DNA of 64,000 bases from Eonycteris spelaea (lineage: Eukaryota > Chordata > Mammalia > Chiroptera > Pteropodidae), in the NCBI GenBank assembly GCA_003508835.1, contig PUFA01000077.1, positions 3,424,001 through 3,488,000 on the forward strand, in the 5' to 3' direction. A program made the translations under genes and the position numbers. Under the pieces are notes generated by a model. That model was given only the letters and a program-made list of their open reading frames with translations, did not search any database and had not been told where the DNA came from. Numbering within the stretch: the first letter of the stretch is position 1; each line of letters begins with the position of its first letter. Positions 49,105 to 62,429 of the stretch are shown here, piece after piece.

Positions 49105-49645
49105 GTTGTGTGGTACCCACACTTCAAACATTCATGCCTCTCAATAGTTATGGGGTTTTTTTTTTATGTAATCCTCTGAAACACCGAATTTAGAGCTGAC
49201 TCTGTGACCAACTGCAAACAACAGAAGTGACAATGAGGTGACTTCCCAAGATAGATAGGTAATAAAAGGTATGTAGCTTCCAGTTTGGGCCACTTGGATT
49301 ATTTACTCTTGGGGAAACCAGTCCCATGGTCTTGGGGACACTCCAATAGTCACTTGGAAAGGCACACAAATGCAGAGAACCCAGAGCCAGTTGCCAGCAG
49401 GTAGCAGTAACATGCCAGCCATGTAAGTAGCAGTTGGAAGTGAATCTTTCTGCCCTGGTCAAAGCCTTCTACCAAGCTCAGCCGATTGTCTTACTGAAAC
49501 CACATAAGAAACTCTAATTTAGGGCTTCCTCGCTGAGCCCTTGCTAAAATTCCTTACCCACAGGACTCTATGAGCATAATAAATGGTTGCCTTTATTCCA
49601 TTAAGTTTTGGAAGGTAGACTATTTTTTATATAGTCTGATTCAGT
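49105..49645 (+). mobile_element. MLT1-type MaLR LTR inside L1
   Basis: Forward older MLT1 pattern (TGTGGTACCCACACTTC start, AGCATAATAAATGGTTGCC near the 3' end). Confidence 0.6.
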
Positions 49646-50218
49646 GAAAACTTTCTTTGAAAAATGAAGGCAAAATAAAAAATAGTCCCAGATGAACAAA
49701 AACTAAAAAAGGTTTCATTATTAGTCGACTACAAGACAGAAACATTAATGGCAGTTTTCGGACCAAAAAACAAATGACCCCAGATAGTAATTCAAATTCA
49801 TATGAAAAACAGATGGCTAATAAGAGTAAATTGTGTAATTACCAAAGATATATGAGTGCACATTTATTCTCTTCACTGGTTATATAACAACTGTATAAAA
49901 CCATATGTATGTAATGTGTTTGTTGGGCCTATAATATGTAGAAATGTAATATATACAATAAACAGGACAAAGGAGGCAGGTGGGATCAAAACTATATTGG
50001 AGGAAAGAAAACAAAACTAGATGAAAATACAAAATCACAGGAACAAGTGAAAAGCAATAAAAAAGGTACAGTAATAAGAAGGTTCATATAACAACTCTTT
50101 AAATATTTAATTGCTTTTTCTATCCTGTTTCTTTAATAGACACAAATTATAAAGTAATATTATAAACAATTCATTTTGGTTTATTAACATAATAGATGTA
50201 ATCTCTGTAACACTAACA

Positions 50219-50703
50219 GCAAGAAGGAGAGAAGGAGGAGGAGAGGAGGAGGAGGAGGAGGAGAGGAGGAGAGGAGGAGAGGGAGGAGGAGGAGGAGGAG
50301 AGAGGGAGGAGAGAAGGAGGAGGAGAGGAGAGGAGAAGGAGAAGGAGGAGAAAGGAAGAGAAGGAGAGGAGAAGGAGAAGGAGAAGGAAAGGAGAAGGAG
50401 AAGGAAGGAAGGGAGAAGGAGAAGGAGAAGAGAGGAGAAGAGAAGGAGAAGGAGAAGAGAAGAAGAAGAGAAGGAGAAGGAAGAGAAGAAGAAGAAGAAG
50501 AGAAGAAGAAGAAGAGAAGAAGAAGAAGAAGAGAAGAAAAGAAGGAAAGAAGAAAAGAAAGAAGAAGAAGGAAGAAGAAAGAAGAAGAAGAAGAGAAGAG
50601 GAAGAGAAAAGAAGAAGAAGAAGAAGAAGAAAAGAAGAGAAGAAGAAAGAAGAAAAGAAGAAGAAGAAGAAGAAGAAGAAGAAGAAGAAGAAGAAGAAGA
50701 AAT
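50219..50703 (+). repeat. 485-bp polypurine GGA/GAA tract
   Basis: The plus strand is essentially all A and G. It grades from GGA/GAGGA-rich at the left to GAA-rich at the right, with a pure GAA run at the right end. Reading it on the minus strand gives a meaningless Ser/Leu/Phe frame. Confidence 0.98.
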
Positions 50704-51809
50704 AGAACTATAGAGGAGTGACAATTTTATATCTTATTGGAATTAAGTCAGTATAAAACTAAAGTAGCTTCTGACAGGTTAAGACATATATGGTAAGTCT
50801 TAGAGCAACAACAAAAACAACTCAAAAAATACATAGTAAAAAAAGTGTTTGGCTACATCCTGTAAAGCTAAAGATAAAAACTATACATGAACACAGTATT
50901 CCAGTTGGAAATTTGTTTTTTAACAGGGATATAGATAGCGATTCTCTAGCTACTTTACGTGTTCACCATATTGGACAATTTAGTACATAAACTGCAGATA
51001 ATGAGAGCCAGGTTTCTCACTGTCAGAGAAAGAAGCTACAAATGAGCAAAGGGAAGTTGCTGGAATGAAGCCTGTGGTGCTGCTGGACTGGAGTCAGAGT
51101 CATCAGTGTGACCTCATGTTTATTCTAATGTGCGTGTTTATATTAGAATTTGTTTGTATAACTATTTTTATTCACATACAGACAGATAGATACAGAACTA
51201 AATACAGATATATGTGTGTATACACAGGTTAGTAAAAATACATGTACCCTAGATAGTAATATAAGGAAGAGCTGCGTGTAGGATTTATTATAACTCTCTA
51301 TAATATTTTACCACTTTTCTGTAAGTCTAAATTATTTCAAAATAAAAAAATCTAAAAGAATAAAGTATGTAAACTTACGATGTTACATTAAAAATAGAAA
51401 AAGAATGAACCACTGACAGATGCAAAAACATGATGAATCTTTAAAAATACATATATGCTAAACAAAAGAAGCTAGACCTAACTGTATACTGTATACGTAC
51501 TGTATAATACCGTATAATTCTATGTATTCGAACTTTGAGAACAGGTGAAAGTAATGGTGACAGAAATCTTATCGGTGAGTGGAGATAGGGAGAAAAAGGA
51601 TAGGAAGAAAATGACTGCAGAAGGCTATAATGGGACTTTCTGAGTTCATGAAAATATCCCACATCTAAGCAAGGGGAGGGGGGACAGTTACATGGGCCCT
51701 TACTTTCATAAAAGCTCATCGAACTGCACTTTAAAAGGCACATTTATTGTATGTGAATTATAGCTTAATAAAGTTGCTTTAAAGAGAAAGATAAGCGAGT
51801 AGAAACATG

Positions 51810-52740
51810 AATAGTATTTGTAAAATATAAGGGGGAATAAATAAAATTACACTAACTTGGTCAAGGAAAAGACGAAGAACAAGCTCAGGTCTGTTTCAAG
51901 CTTTGAAACTATTCTTAACCTCCAGGCTGACCCTAAACTTCTGAGCACTGAAACTGGGAAATATTCTAAATTTCCAGGAAACAAGGGTGAAAGCAGGCTG
52001 TTCCTACACCCCCAGCCAGTTCTGGACTCCACGTGAATTGAGATGAATTAACAACTATTAAAGAGCTAATAAATGGTCGGTACTCACAGCACCAGCAACA
52101 TGCAAAGCTCACTTTGAAGTTCATGCCATTTCCTTCCTTTACTTGGAAGCAACCGGGGCCAAATACTGCTGTGTTATCCAAAGAGCCTGTTAAGCTGACT
52201 TGCAATGGGACTGGGCAGTACATCCAGAGTTAATCCAAGCACAGCCTGGCGTCGCCATCACCCACACCTCTAGCCCCAAACAAGCATCCCCGGAGGAGCG
52301 GCCTGGTCCCGGAAGCCTCTGACAAGAAAAATCTAGCTGTGAAAAACAAAACAAAAAAAAATGGAGAGAAGATATGGAAAAAGTTGACTCTGAGACCTTT
52401 TACTGGGGCCATTAGCATTGCAGGAGTAGAATGGGGAAGAGGTGAATCTGGAAAGGAGAAAGAAAGCCTGGGTTTAGATGCTCGGAGGGGCCAGAAATCT
52501 GGAAAATGCATTCTTGGGAAGCTTATTTAAACCATCTGGGATTTATTTTCCTCATCATAAGATGAACTCACATCATATTAGTAGCCCTGCCTGGAGGTCT
52601 CAGGGCATAATGAAGCAAAAGGCTAGATTTTCCCTGCCTCCTAATCCAGGGATTGGATTTAACTAAGTTTGATCTATGCATCTATCTTGACTTGATAACT
52701 TCATTTTTGTTTGCATTATTGATACCTTTGTTTCTCAAAG
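51810..52740. other. Intergenic, unique-looking
   Basis: Higher GC than its neighbours between 52080 and 52480. No gene recognised. Confidence 0.4.
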
Positions 52741-52860
52741 TACTCCACCCTTGCTTGTATCAAACTTTCCCAGGAACTTATTAAAATAGACAATTCTTAG
52801 AATCCCCCACAGACTCCCTAAGAATCTCGGGGGGGGGGGGCGGTGACACAGAAATGTTTC
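52740..52860. mobile_element. MER5A-like fragment ending in a G run
   Basis: TTCTCAAAGTACTCCACCC and CCCAGGAACTTATTAAAATAG fit a MER5A element. A G run of 12 lies at 52830-52841. Confidence 0.5.
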
Positions 52861-52869
52861 TTTTAAAAA

Positions 52870-53800
52870 TATACTGTTTTAACAACAAGATACCACTACA
52901 CACTCACTAGAATGGCCAAAATCCAGAACACTGAAAACTCCAAATGCTGGCGAGTATATGGAGTAACCACAATTCCCATTCATTGTGGGTAAGAATGCAA
53001 AATGGTACAGCCACTTTGGAAGACAGTTTGGGGATAATTTTTTACAAAACTAAAAATATTCTTGCCATAGCTTACCATAGGATCCAGCAATCGTACTCAC
53101 TGGTATTTACCTAAAGAAGTTTGAAATTTATATCCACACAAAAACCTGCACATGGATGTTTATAGCAGTTTTATTAGTAATTGCCCAACTGTGGAAGCAA
53201 CCAAGATGTCCTTCAGTAGGTGAAAGGATCAGATGTGGTACAGCCAGACAATGGAACATGATTGGCATATTATTCAGCACAAAAAAATAGAATAAAATTA
53301 ATTAAGTTAAATTAATGGGCTATCAAGCCATGAAAAGACATGGAGGAAACTTAAATGGATGATACTAATTGAAAGAGGACCAGTCTGAAAAGGCTATATA
53401 CTGTATGATTCCAAGTGTATGACAGTCTGGAAAATGCAAAACTATGGAGACAGTTAAAAAGATCATTGGTTGCTAGGGGTCAAAAGAGGGAAAGAGTTAA
53501 ATAGGCAGAGCATAGAGGATGTTTAGGGCAGCGACAATACTGTGTATGATACCATAATGATGGATACATTTTATTATACATTTGTCCAAATCCATAGAAT
53601 GTACAACACCAAGAGTGAACCCTAATGTAAACTACCAATGTTAAGTGATTATGATGAGTTGACGTAGGTTCATCTATTATAACAAAGGTACCACTCTGGT
53701 GGGGATGTTGATAACGGAAGAAATTGTGTGTATGTGTAAATTTCTGTACTTTTCCCTCAGTTTAAATGGCTCTAAAAAAATTGTTAATAAATATATCTAT
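52870..53800 (+). repeat. L1 3' region
   Basis: Sense L1: AAGATACCACTACACACTCA, then ACCAAGATGTCCTTCAGTAG and GAACATGATTGGCATATTATTC. It covers the ORF2 end and 3'UTR. Well recognisable. Confidence 0.85.
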
Positions 53801-53804
53801 TGTG

Positions 53805-55030
53805 TCTTTATTTTGGAATGATCACAAACTTATAGAAAAGTAGCAAATATAGCACAAAGACCTGTTTACTGAACCATATAAGACTCTGTTGCAAATATGA
53901 TGCTCCAATCTCCTAGTGTGTATATCTACAAACAGAAATATGTCTACATAACCACAATGCCACCATCGAAATCAGAAAGTTAACAACAGACACATTTCTA
54001 CCATCCGTCTTCAGGTCTCATTTAACTTTCACAGTTATCCCAGTCACATCCTCTGCACGGAATTGAATGCATGTTGCATTCAGTTATCAAGTCTCTCAGG
54101 ATCCCTTCTTAACCATTTCTCCGCTTTTCTCTTGGCTTTCATGACCTCAATTCTTTGGAGGATTACAGGTAAGTTATTTTGTATCATACTCTGCAATTTA
54201 GGTCTGTCCAATAAGGTATCCTCACGATGTTATCCACCTTGGGCAAAGATATCAAAGACGTGATGCTGATATTTTTTTCACTGCATCTTATTGAGTAGTG
54301 TATGATTTCGATTCCCCATACTGATCATAATCTCTTTATCACTTATCTGTGATGGTGTCTCCTAGGCTTCTCTACTGTTAAGTAATTCTTTTTGCTTTGA
54401 AATTAATAAATGTTTGGGGAGAAAGAGGCTTGAAACTGTGTAAATATCCCATTCCTCATCAAATTTTCAATTTCTTCATATATTTATTTATATCTAGTTT
54501 TTTTAAACCAAATGTATACGTTATCACCTATTTATACAAATGTATACATTGCATCCCCATTTCTCAGTAGGAAGCACTTCAAACTGGCTGCTTCATCTTT
54601 TTTGACAAGACTCCATCCTTGATTAAGCATTTCCTTGCTGCCTTGCAGAGAATGTTCTGGGTTCATGTTCCATTTTCCCTGCACCAGACTTGGAATCAGC
54701 CAATTTTTTGAGGATCCCTGGTTCTGTTTAGTGCAGGACAATATTTACAAACCAAGATCTGGGTGCTAGGCAGACTTCCTGCTTGGGGAATCTCTCTGTT
54801 TCTGGGAACTTCGCAGTGGACCGAGATGGGGGATATTTGTGCATCCACACGCATTTACAACCATATCACAATGTTATTTCTGCAAACCTATACATTGAAA
54901 ACCACAAGATCATAGTTATACTTCCAATTCCAGTTCAACACCATCACATTTATTTGGATATTCTTCTTTTCCATATTAATAAGTTCCTTTCCTGACAGAG
55001 AGAAATTTTGCTCCCATTATCTTTAATATA
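53805..55030 (-). repeat. Old L1-related fragment (antisense)
   Basis: ACTTATAGAAAAGTAGCAAA, TCAAGTCTCTCAGGATCCC and GGAATCAGCCAATTTTTTGA (54690) are phrases of an old L1-associated repeat in reverse. It abuts a sense L1. Confidence 0.5.
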
Positions 55031-55039
55031 TTTACTGAC

Positions 55040-56090
55040 GCGATCAACCCCAGTTTATGTACTAAATCTCCTGTCTTCTCAGCCACCCTCTCTCCCATAA
55101 AGATGCCCTCCTATCCACTTAGGCATAGACACTAGCTCCAGTCCACACACCCATTCAGACACCTTCTTCGCCCCATTTGAGTTCTGATTTCCATATTAGG
55201 CTGCCCTCATCCAAGTAGGTTCCTCACTCACCCTGAGTTCCCATAGGTAACCCAACCTTGGGAAGACCTCCATTCTCTGCCCCATTTGTGGACCCCCTCC
55301 TTGACTCACTCAGCCTTCAATACTCTACCTCTCTGCACAGACGATGTCCCTTTATCTTGCTTAGCCTCTGGGAACCACATTTTGATAAAAACTTCATTAA
55401 GATTTTGTTTCCAGCCTCAGTTAGGCAAGGGCCAGGATGGGGTGGAAGTAAGAAGGGTTTTGGAATTTGCATCAGTTGAAACTTTTTAGCATAAAATCAA
55501 CCCAAACAAAGCTCTAGGTTATGTGATTCCAGCTATAAAAAATCATGATGGAGGCTATGAATCAGCTCACCATCCCTGAGCAAGTCCCGAGCTTCTCCAC
55601 TTTCTTCTTTCTTTAGACAATTCTGGTCACTTAGAAAAATGGGATGCAAAATTGCATTTCAATTTTCAATTTAGCTAAAACGATTGTGGTAGCCAAGGGT
55701 ACATTTACTGCTGCTCTTCTCAGGTTGTCAGTGGTTTGGGCCCAAGTTTCCCTCTGCATTCGTTGACTTTATGCCTTTGAGAAAAAAAGAAAATTCTTGG
55801 TATTCTTGTAATTAACTGTACATAGGTCCTGTTTGTTCTTGGTTCATAAGTAGTCATCCTGTGTGTGGAAATGTTAGAGTGGAGTCTGCCTGCCTCTGGT
55901 CCTCATAAGCCACCCTGGCCAGTACTGCAACCAGAGAAATTGCCTAATGATGCCAGTAAATACATCACAAGAACCAAAGAGGGCAAGAAGCAGGAGCTGT
56001 GAGAGAAGCAAAAGCAAGATGACCAAAACACTAGATGGACAATGGACTGTGGATGGAACACATCACTAGAACATCGGTCACCCATCTGGG
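55040..56090. other. Intergenic, nothing recognised
   Basis: C/T-rich at 55080-55330. No gene identified. Confidence 0.4.
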
Positions 56091-56099
56091 GCCATTCAC

Positions 56100-57360
56100 T
56101 GTCTCAATCATGCTCCCCTCAGCAGCTGAGACACCCCATCCATACTCTCTCTCTTTTGTGTCAATACACAAACATTTCTAAGCCTCTTCCACGTTCAAAA
56201 AACCCCTCTTGTTACCATTATGGTCCTTTCATTATCATCCTTTATCTCCTAGCCCCTTCACAGCCAGACTATTTTCAAAAAGAGTATTCATACTCACTTT
56301 TTCCACTTTCTCACCTCCATTCACTTTTCTCAGTGTTCAGCCAGCTTCTTCCCCCACCATTCCCGAAGCTACAGTTGCCAAGATCAACGATGACCATCCT
56401 GTTACTAAATCCAATAGACAAATATTTATCAATCTCTACATATTAGCCTTTTCAACAGCATTTGGCTCTGCCTCCCACTTCCTTCTTCCTAAGTCTCTCG
56501 GCAACCGGTTAGCAGAGCATCGCTCCCTCCCGGCTTTCCTGCTGCATCAACGGCCACTTCTTTCTTGTTGCCTTCGCTTTTAACTCCCATTCCTGTTGGG
56601 TTCAACCTCACCAGGGTTTGGTCTTCACTCCTCTGGGCGGTTGCATGCACTCACTCCCCTGTCTTTATTAACAAATGTGGCCAAGGAACACCAATCTACA
56701 TCTCATTCCTTGGGGGTTGGCATCTCACTCCTGAAACCCAATTTTCTGTATAAAACTGTCAGCAAACACCTCTGTCTTTCCTTTCAAATGCATCATGTTC
56801 ACCTTAGTTTCGAATCCAAAACCTACTTCTCCAGCACCCCTTCCCTTCTTTTTGGGCACCATCAACTCGGTCTGCCTAGTCATAAATCTGTACGCATCAC
56901 TCATCACTGTCCCTCACCCTTCTCATTAACTCGCACTGAGGCTGCCCTCTGAGTAGCACTTTAATCTCTCTTCTGCATTTCTGCTGCCACTTGTATAATT
57001 CAAACATCATCTCTCACTCAAATCACTGAAAGAACCTCTGAGCAAACACCACACGTGCCCTGTTTGGGGCCTTTTTCCATTCGCAGGGCCTTTCTAAACC
57101 TAAAGTCTGACTATGTCCACCCTCTGCTAATGCTTACTCAAAAACATCCTAATCCCTGAAGAATAAAGTGTGAGATCTTTAGTGGGAATGAAGGCCTTTT
57201 GTGATCTGGCATCGACTTAATTCTCAGGCTTCATTCCTAGAGACTCCCAAACTTTCACGCAAGTGCCTTACCCAGCACCCAAACCTCCTTCATCGCAACA
57301 TCTGCCGAAATGCTTCACAAGCTCTGTCCTTCCCATCTGTCTCCCCTTGAAGGTCACGAA
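56100..57360 (+). repeat. L2 LINE, long fragment
   Basis: AAATCCAATAGACAAATATT, then CAGCATTTGGCTCTGCCTCC and TTTTGTGATCTGGCATCGAC are forward L2 3'-region phrases. The 134, 124 and 118-residue frames here belong to this decayed L2. Confidence 0.65.
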
Positions 57361-57369
57361 ATGATTTTC

Positions 57370-58730
57370 CACAGTCTTTTATTTTACTAAAACAATGCTT
57401 TAAAATGACACTTCAACTTAGTTGCCAACATCAAAAATTCGAAGATTTTCCTTAGTAGAAAATAATTCTGGATTTCTAGCATCTCTTGAAAGAGCAGGCT
57501 ACACTGGTCCATCCTCCTGAATAGCAAGAATTTTTCTGGAGTTGAGTCGTCGATGCCTCTTTACTTAGAGGAGTCGATCTCCAAAATACCACAGTCCTCA
57601 CATAACCTGCTTCCTTCACTGACCTTACCTGCCCGGTCCCCTTGTAGTTATCTGACTTTGTAATCTCCCCCAACACCTGTGTGGTCCCTAAGAACATGGG
57701 GTGGTATTTTGTTTTTCTACCCATAGTGTGGCTTAATAATCTCACCTTGTTTTTTTTCCAGCTTGCCATGGTGAGCCCAGCGGAGCTTTCTGCATTTGAT
57801 GAATACTAACTACACAAATGCTGTTGATCATTTCCACCATCACTCTGTGAAAGTGACAGAGGTGAGTATGCCTGGGGCTCTGTACGGGCTGGCCCAGTGG
57901 GGAATAGGGTGGAGCTGGGACCATTTCAGAGAGCTGTAAAGAAGAAAGGTGGCAAGCTAATGCATTCCTGCTACTGTGGCTCTGGGCATCCTGCTCCATT
58001 AACACGGAATTTGGTGAATGAAAAGTTGGCTCGCAGTTTCTAAACACAATCTGGAGAAGTGAAATATATATAACATTCCCCATTCCAAGGAGATGACATT
58101 TTTCTTTCTCTTTGGAGAACAGACCAAGTTTGAAGATCAGTTTCCTCAAAAAGCTGAATTTATATATACATATATAACTGTTTCATATTGAATCTGGGAC
58201 TGTGGCCTGTCTTATTTCATTGCCAACTTAGTCTCTATTATTAAAGGATAACACTCAGGCTGTGGCTTTCCGCAGCAGGGGGAAAAAAACTCTTGAGAAT
58301 AACAGAATACCAGTTGAAGGAGAACGAATGTTATTTCAGAGGTGTTCCACATTACTGACCATACAACCCAGGTGAGCACGTGGTGCTCTGGGCCAGCCCC
58401 GCTGTGAACGAGCCAGCATCCCCCATATTTGTCTAAGGGGAGGCTCCCTCTGCCTTGAGGTACTGCTGCAATGGAGCCTTGATTCCCAAATGAGGACCGC
58501 TCCTTGTCCATTTATCCCTGGTCAAACGGTCCAGGCAGAACTTATTTTTATACTTTTTATTATTTACCACACCCAACAAACACACAAAAACACACATTTT
58601 CTTTCTTTCCTTAGCCGAGAACATTGACAGTTTTAAATTTATGCTCTATCCTTGTAGAGATACTTTTGGTTCTTTATTTTCCTTATGGTTCAGAGATAGA
58701 GATTTGGGATAACTATGGCAGTTATTTCCA
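57370..58730. other. Intergenic, nothing recognised
   Basis: Unique-looking. Minus-strand frames at 57742-58149 and 58212-58511 lack any recognisable domain or splice context. Confidence 0.4.
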
Positions 58731-58739
58731 TTTCAGGGC

Positions 58740-59165
58740 AATATCGTATGAACGACATAAGCTTTGAGGTCAAAGAGAATTGTGTTCACATTCTTAGGTG
58801 ACCTAAGTCAAGTCACTTACCTCTACATCCTGCAAGACTTACGATACATCAGCTTCAAAGAAGATTATGCATTAGGCAGAATGTCTATGTAATTATGGAA
58901 TATGAAAAATATTTACAAGGCTATGTGAACATAAAATCTCCTTCATTTGTAAAAGTAGCATTCACAGAATGGTTTCCAGTTTACAAAGGTCTTTACACAG
59001 ATAGATGTTACCTAAGATAATACAGAATACCTCATAATGACCTTATTAGGCTGATACTATCATGTCTTATTTTACAGATCAGGAACACCAGACTGCCAAC
59101 AGGTAACTTGCCGAGGGTCATAACACTTAGTAAATAACAGAATTCAGACAACATCTGGAACCCAT
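58740..59165. repeat. Two MIR SINEs in opposite orientation
   Basis: 58740-58900 forward (AAGTCAAGTCACTTACCTCT) and 58960-59165 reverse (TTTTACAGATCAGGAACACC). Confidence 0.6.
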
Positions 59166-59684
59166 GTGATAGCTTTCATTTTAAAGATAGTTTTAAATGT
59201 CAAAAATAATATAACACCATTAGAGAAAGTTTAGAAGATTCAGAGGAATTATCTCACTGTTAAAAACAATAAATGGTAGTTTCTTCTACTTCCCACTCAC
59301 CCCATCTTACTTTGTGGAGTGGAAAACAATTCTGCTCTTCTCCCACCATTGCCTAGCAATGCCATCGACCCAAACCATTCTCTTCCTTTTGGACATCTAC
59401 AAGATTTTATGTCATTGTTATTAAGGAACCAATATTTACTTGAGTAAGTGATGATCACGTAATAAGAGATAGATAAATGCCCTGTAAGTATGGCTTAGAT
59501 TCCTTCATTACTCCTTAATTGTTAATTTATCACCATCTACACATGTGCAGGCTTAACATTTGTCCAGTTTTCTAACTGCTGCTTCTTACTCCATTGTAGT
59601 CACACACATACAAGGCTATTATTCCTTGAAATAAGTTCTCATTTGGCGGTTCCATTTTTAGGTAGCAAAAAACTTAGAGCCTAT

Positions 59685-59800
59685 GAGTCTAAAAAATGTG
59701 AGTTCAACCTTGAGTCTGTCACTTTCTGATATTGTGGCATTAGCAAGTCAGTTAATAGCGGCAATCTTCAGTTTGCATATGCAAATTGAGAGATGATTAT
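59685..59800 (+). repeat. MIR SINE fragment
   Basis: GTGAGTTCAACCTTGAGTCTG and CATTAGCAAGTCAGTTAATAG. Confidence 0.5.
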
Positions 59801-60680
59801 AATTAATATTTGATCCTTAATGGATCAATTAGAAATTGTATTCAATGCTATAATTTCTGTATCCTGAATAAATCTCAAGGTTTACTATTGTTCAGTCTCA
59901 ACTAAATGTGGAAAGAAAAAAAAAAGAGTTCAGTTATAAAATCATTACTAAAATAATCTAATGTATAATTTTTATCTCTTAGAGAAAATTGAGTAAATAA
60001 TGCGAGGCAAACTTTTTAAAATCCCCTTTCTTTTCTCCTATTTTCCAATCCTATGGTTGTTCCCAAACTCTCTCTCTCTCTGCCATTTTGCTAGATTTTC
60101 TTTTCTTATGTACGTTTCCCTCAGCACTTTATATGTAGGTTGGCCTAGCTTCACTGATATTTTGAGTTTCATTTTCTGCCTTACCTATTCCTCAGATTCT
60201 CCACAACAAAGAAGAGCCCCCAAAATGACTCTTTTCCATTTCCTCCTACCTTCCTGTCCAGTCTCCCTCTCTCTTAACTCTGCTTTTAAAAAAAATACAG
60301 ATTCACTAGGATAGAGTGCAGTCTTCACTGGGCAGGGGATGTGGTGAAATCCATGAGTGCATACAAAATTCTGTACCTTAAGGGATAGATGGGGGAAAAG
60401 TTTGGGAAAAACTGGGGGACTTCCTAAACTTTAATTATCCACATTCTGAGTAGCAAATTGTGAATTCGCCAACTCTGTCCCTAACTGCCTAACTCACGCA
60501 ATTCGCTGCTCTGAGCTCTGTGTGACCCACAGCCCTCAGCTTCTTCCTGTTATCCTGTTTTAACTTTCTCCCTTCTTTACTGGTCTCCTAACCTAGGCTC
60601 TCCCTAGAATCCTAGAATCTCTCTTCCCTCATTTTTTCATTTCTCTTCCTTGTTAAACCCAAGGACAAGATGCTCCTGGG
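59801..60680. other. Intergenic, nothing recognised
   Basis: Pyrimidine-rich around 60030-60280. No gene. Confidence 0.4.
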
Positions 60681-60684
60681 TTTC

Positions 60685-61115
60685 ATTCTTTTCTTTTCTT
60701 TTTCATTGTGGTAATGTGTAACATGAGATCTGCCCTCTTAACAAAATTTTCAGTGCATGGTTCGTATTATTATCCACAAGCACAACATTTACAGCAGATG
60801 CCTAGGGCTTATTCATCTTCCATAACTGAAAAGTTATTACCCATTGAGCAAACACTCCCCATTTTCCCCTGCCCTCAACCTCTGGCAACCACATTCTCTT
60901 TTCTACTTCTATGAGGTTGACTATTTTGATACCTCCTATAAGCAGAAACAAACTAAACGTACATGGACAGATGAATGGGTAAGGAAAAGGTGTATATACA
61001 TACAATGGAATATCATTCAGCCATAAAAAAAAGGACGTCTCGCTATACTCATCAATCTGGTGAAACACCGAGGACATTATACTGAGTGAAATAAGCCCTA
61101 TTTCATTCTTATGGT
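60685..61115 (-). mobile_element. Twin-primed (5'-inverted) L1 insertion
   Basis: 60685-60960 is an L1 3'UTR in reverse, starting with a T-rich tail. 60961-61115 is L1 ORF2-end/3'UTR sequence in forward orientation (AATGGAATATCATTCAGCCA). Read on the minus strand, the 5' part is inverted and the 3' part is normal. Confidence 0.65.
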
Positions 61116-61119
61116 TGGC

Positions 61120-62420
61120 CTCCCTGAAGGGTCTTACTCGTCTTCATGTACCCAGTACATAGGAGGGGCTTAGCACTGTGGGATGTGTATGTGACAGCGT
61201 AAATACATTTGGCTCTACTAAAATTCCTGCCACCATGTCTCCACTAGATGCTGCCTGCTTGTTGACAACCCCTGTAGCTATCCATAGCTAATTCCTTATT
61301 AAATCCCCACAGCAATGATTTCAAGTCTTTGACACACCCCTCACACCCTATGCCATTTTCCCACCACTGTCACCCTCTTTTAGTCAACACGTTGGCTCTT
61401 CTGAAGCTCCCCGGGGAAAACTACCTTTGCACATAATCACTTAAGGTTATGTCCCACAACCCCCAGCTACTCTCCGGAGTTTTCTGCTGACAGGAACCTT
61501 TTCCGAATCATGCTATCATGATTAAGTCCATGCTTTTTCCTACCAAACGTCTGAAACCTATTATGAACCACATGAAATTGTTTTTAAGCCCAGTGTTTTC
61601 TCACAGAAGTCTTTATTCCCTTTTCATGTTACCAGCCTTCCAGAACTTTCTTATAAGAAATCAAAGAAAAAAAAGATCTATGCAAATATATCAACCAGTT
61701 TTAGTCTGAAAGTATTTGCTTCTAGAAGCCTACCAATTTTAAAACCAAGCTATTCTACATCAAGAAATCTCACATATTCTTTCTGGGCTATAGATAACCT
61801 GCACTTACCCAACAAATTATAGAAAGGTAAAGGTATGATGGCATTCACAAAGGGGCGCAGAGCTCAGTCTTTTAAACAAATACCAGACTGCCTTTTTTGA
61901 TGGTGAAAGGTACTTGCTAATCAAGCAAGTTTTCTGGGGCCATGTCAAAATAGAGGAGTTCTGAACTGATTCAAGATAGGAAAAGGTATTTAGCCAGTTT
62001 CTGTAGGAACTGCTGTCAAAAGACTCTAAGGAGAATTATTTTAGCTTGGATCTTTTGTTAAGTATTTGAGGTCTGGTTCTCTAAAAGGGAACTGGGGTGG
62101 CCAGTAAACGTGATTTATTGAAGGAGCACTCTTCAGGAAGAATCTGTAAAAAGATAAATAAAGCAAAGGAAGAAGAAAAGGACCAAGAGAATTTTGAAGT
62201 AAGGTCTACTCTTGTCCTAACCCACAGGGGCCCTATGGGACATCAAAATGATTCCACATTAAAAGCCAAGGTCAGGTTCATTGTTACTCCCATATCAATT
62301 CAGTCATTGGCTTCCAGGGTACGTACCCTCCTCGGCTGAAGAAGGGGTAAGCCAGCTGTGAACTGTTGCCAGTGAAAAACACCACAGAAACTGGGGGTGA
62401 TATGCAGGAGAACAGAAACC
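61120..62420. other. Intergenic, nothing recognised
   Basis: Possible L2 remnant at 61240-61330 only. Confidence 0.4.
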
Positions 62421-62429
62421 TTTTGCTTA

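Larger units (their letters stand above)
48160..51800 (+). repeat. Decayed L1 block with nested insertions
   Basis: 48160-49100 is sense L1 (CACAATCACCAGTTGGAGAG, TTCTTAAAGGGAAATGCATAG). It is broken by an MLT1 LTR (49105-49645), resumes at about 49650-50200 and 50705-50860, and ends with an L1 3' terminus at 51330-51800 (GAATTATAGCTTAATAAAGT). A long purine microsatellite interrupts it. It may be more than one copy. Confidence 0.6.

Noticed and set aside
50107..50724. 205-codon minus-strand frame rich in Ser, Leu and Phe
   Set aside because: It is only the translation of the GGA/GAA microsatellite.
56042..56952. Overlapping 134, 124 and 118-codon frames
   Set aside because: They lie in decayed forward L2 sequence, in different phases, with no conserved protein signature.
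57742..58149. 135-codon minus-strand frame
   Set aside because: Unique sequence but no domain, no CpG island and no splice partners; this length is expected by chance.
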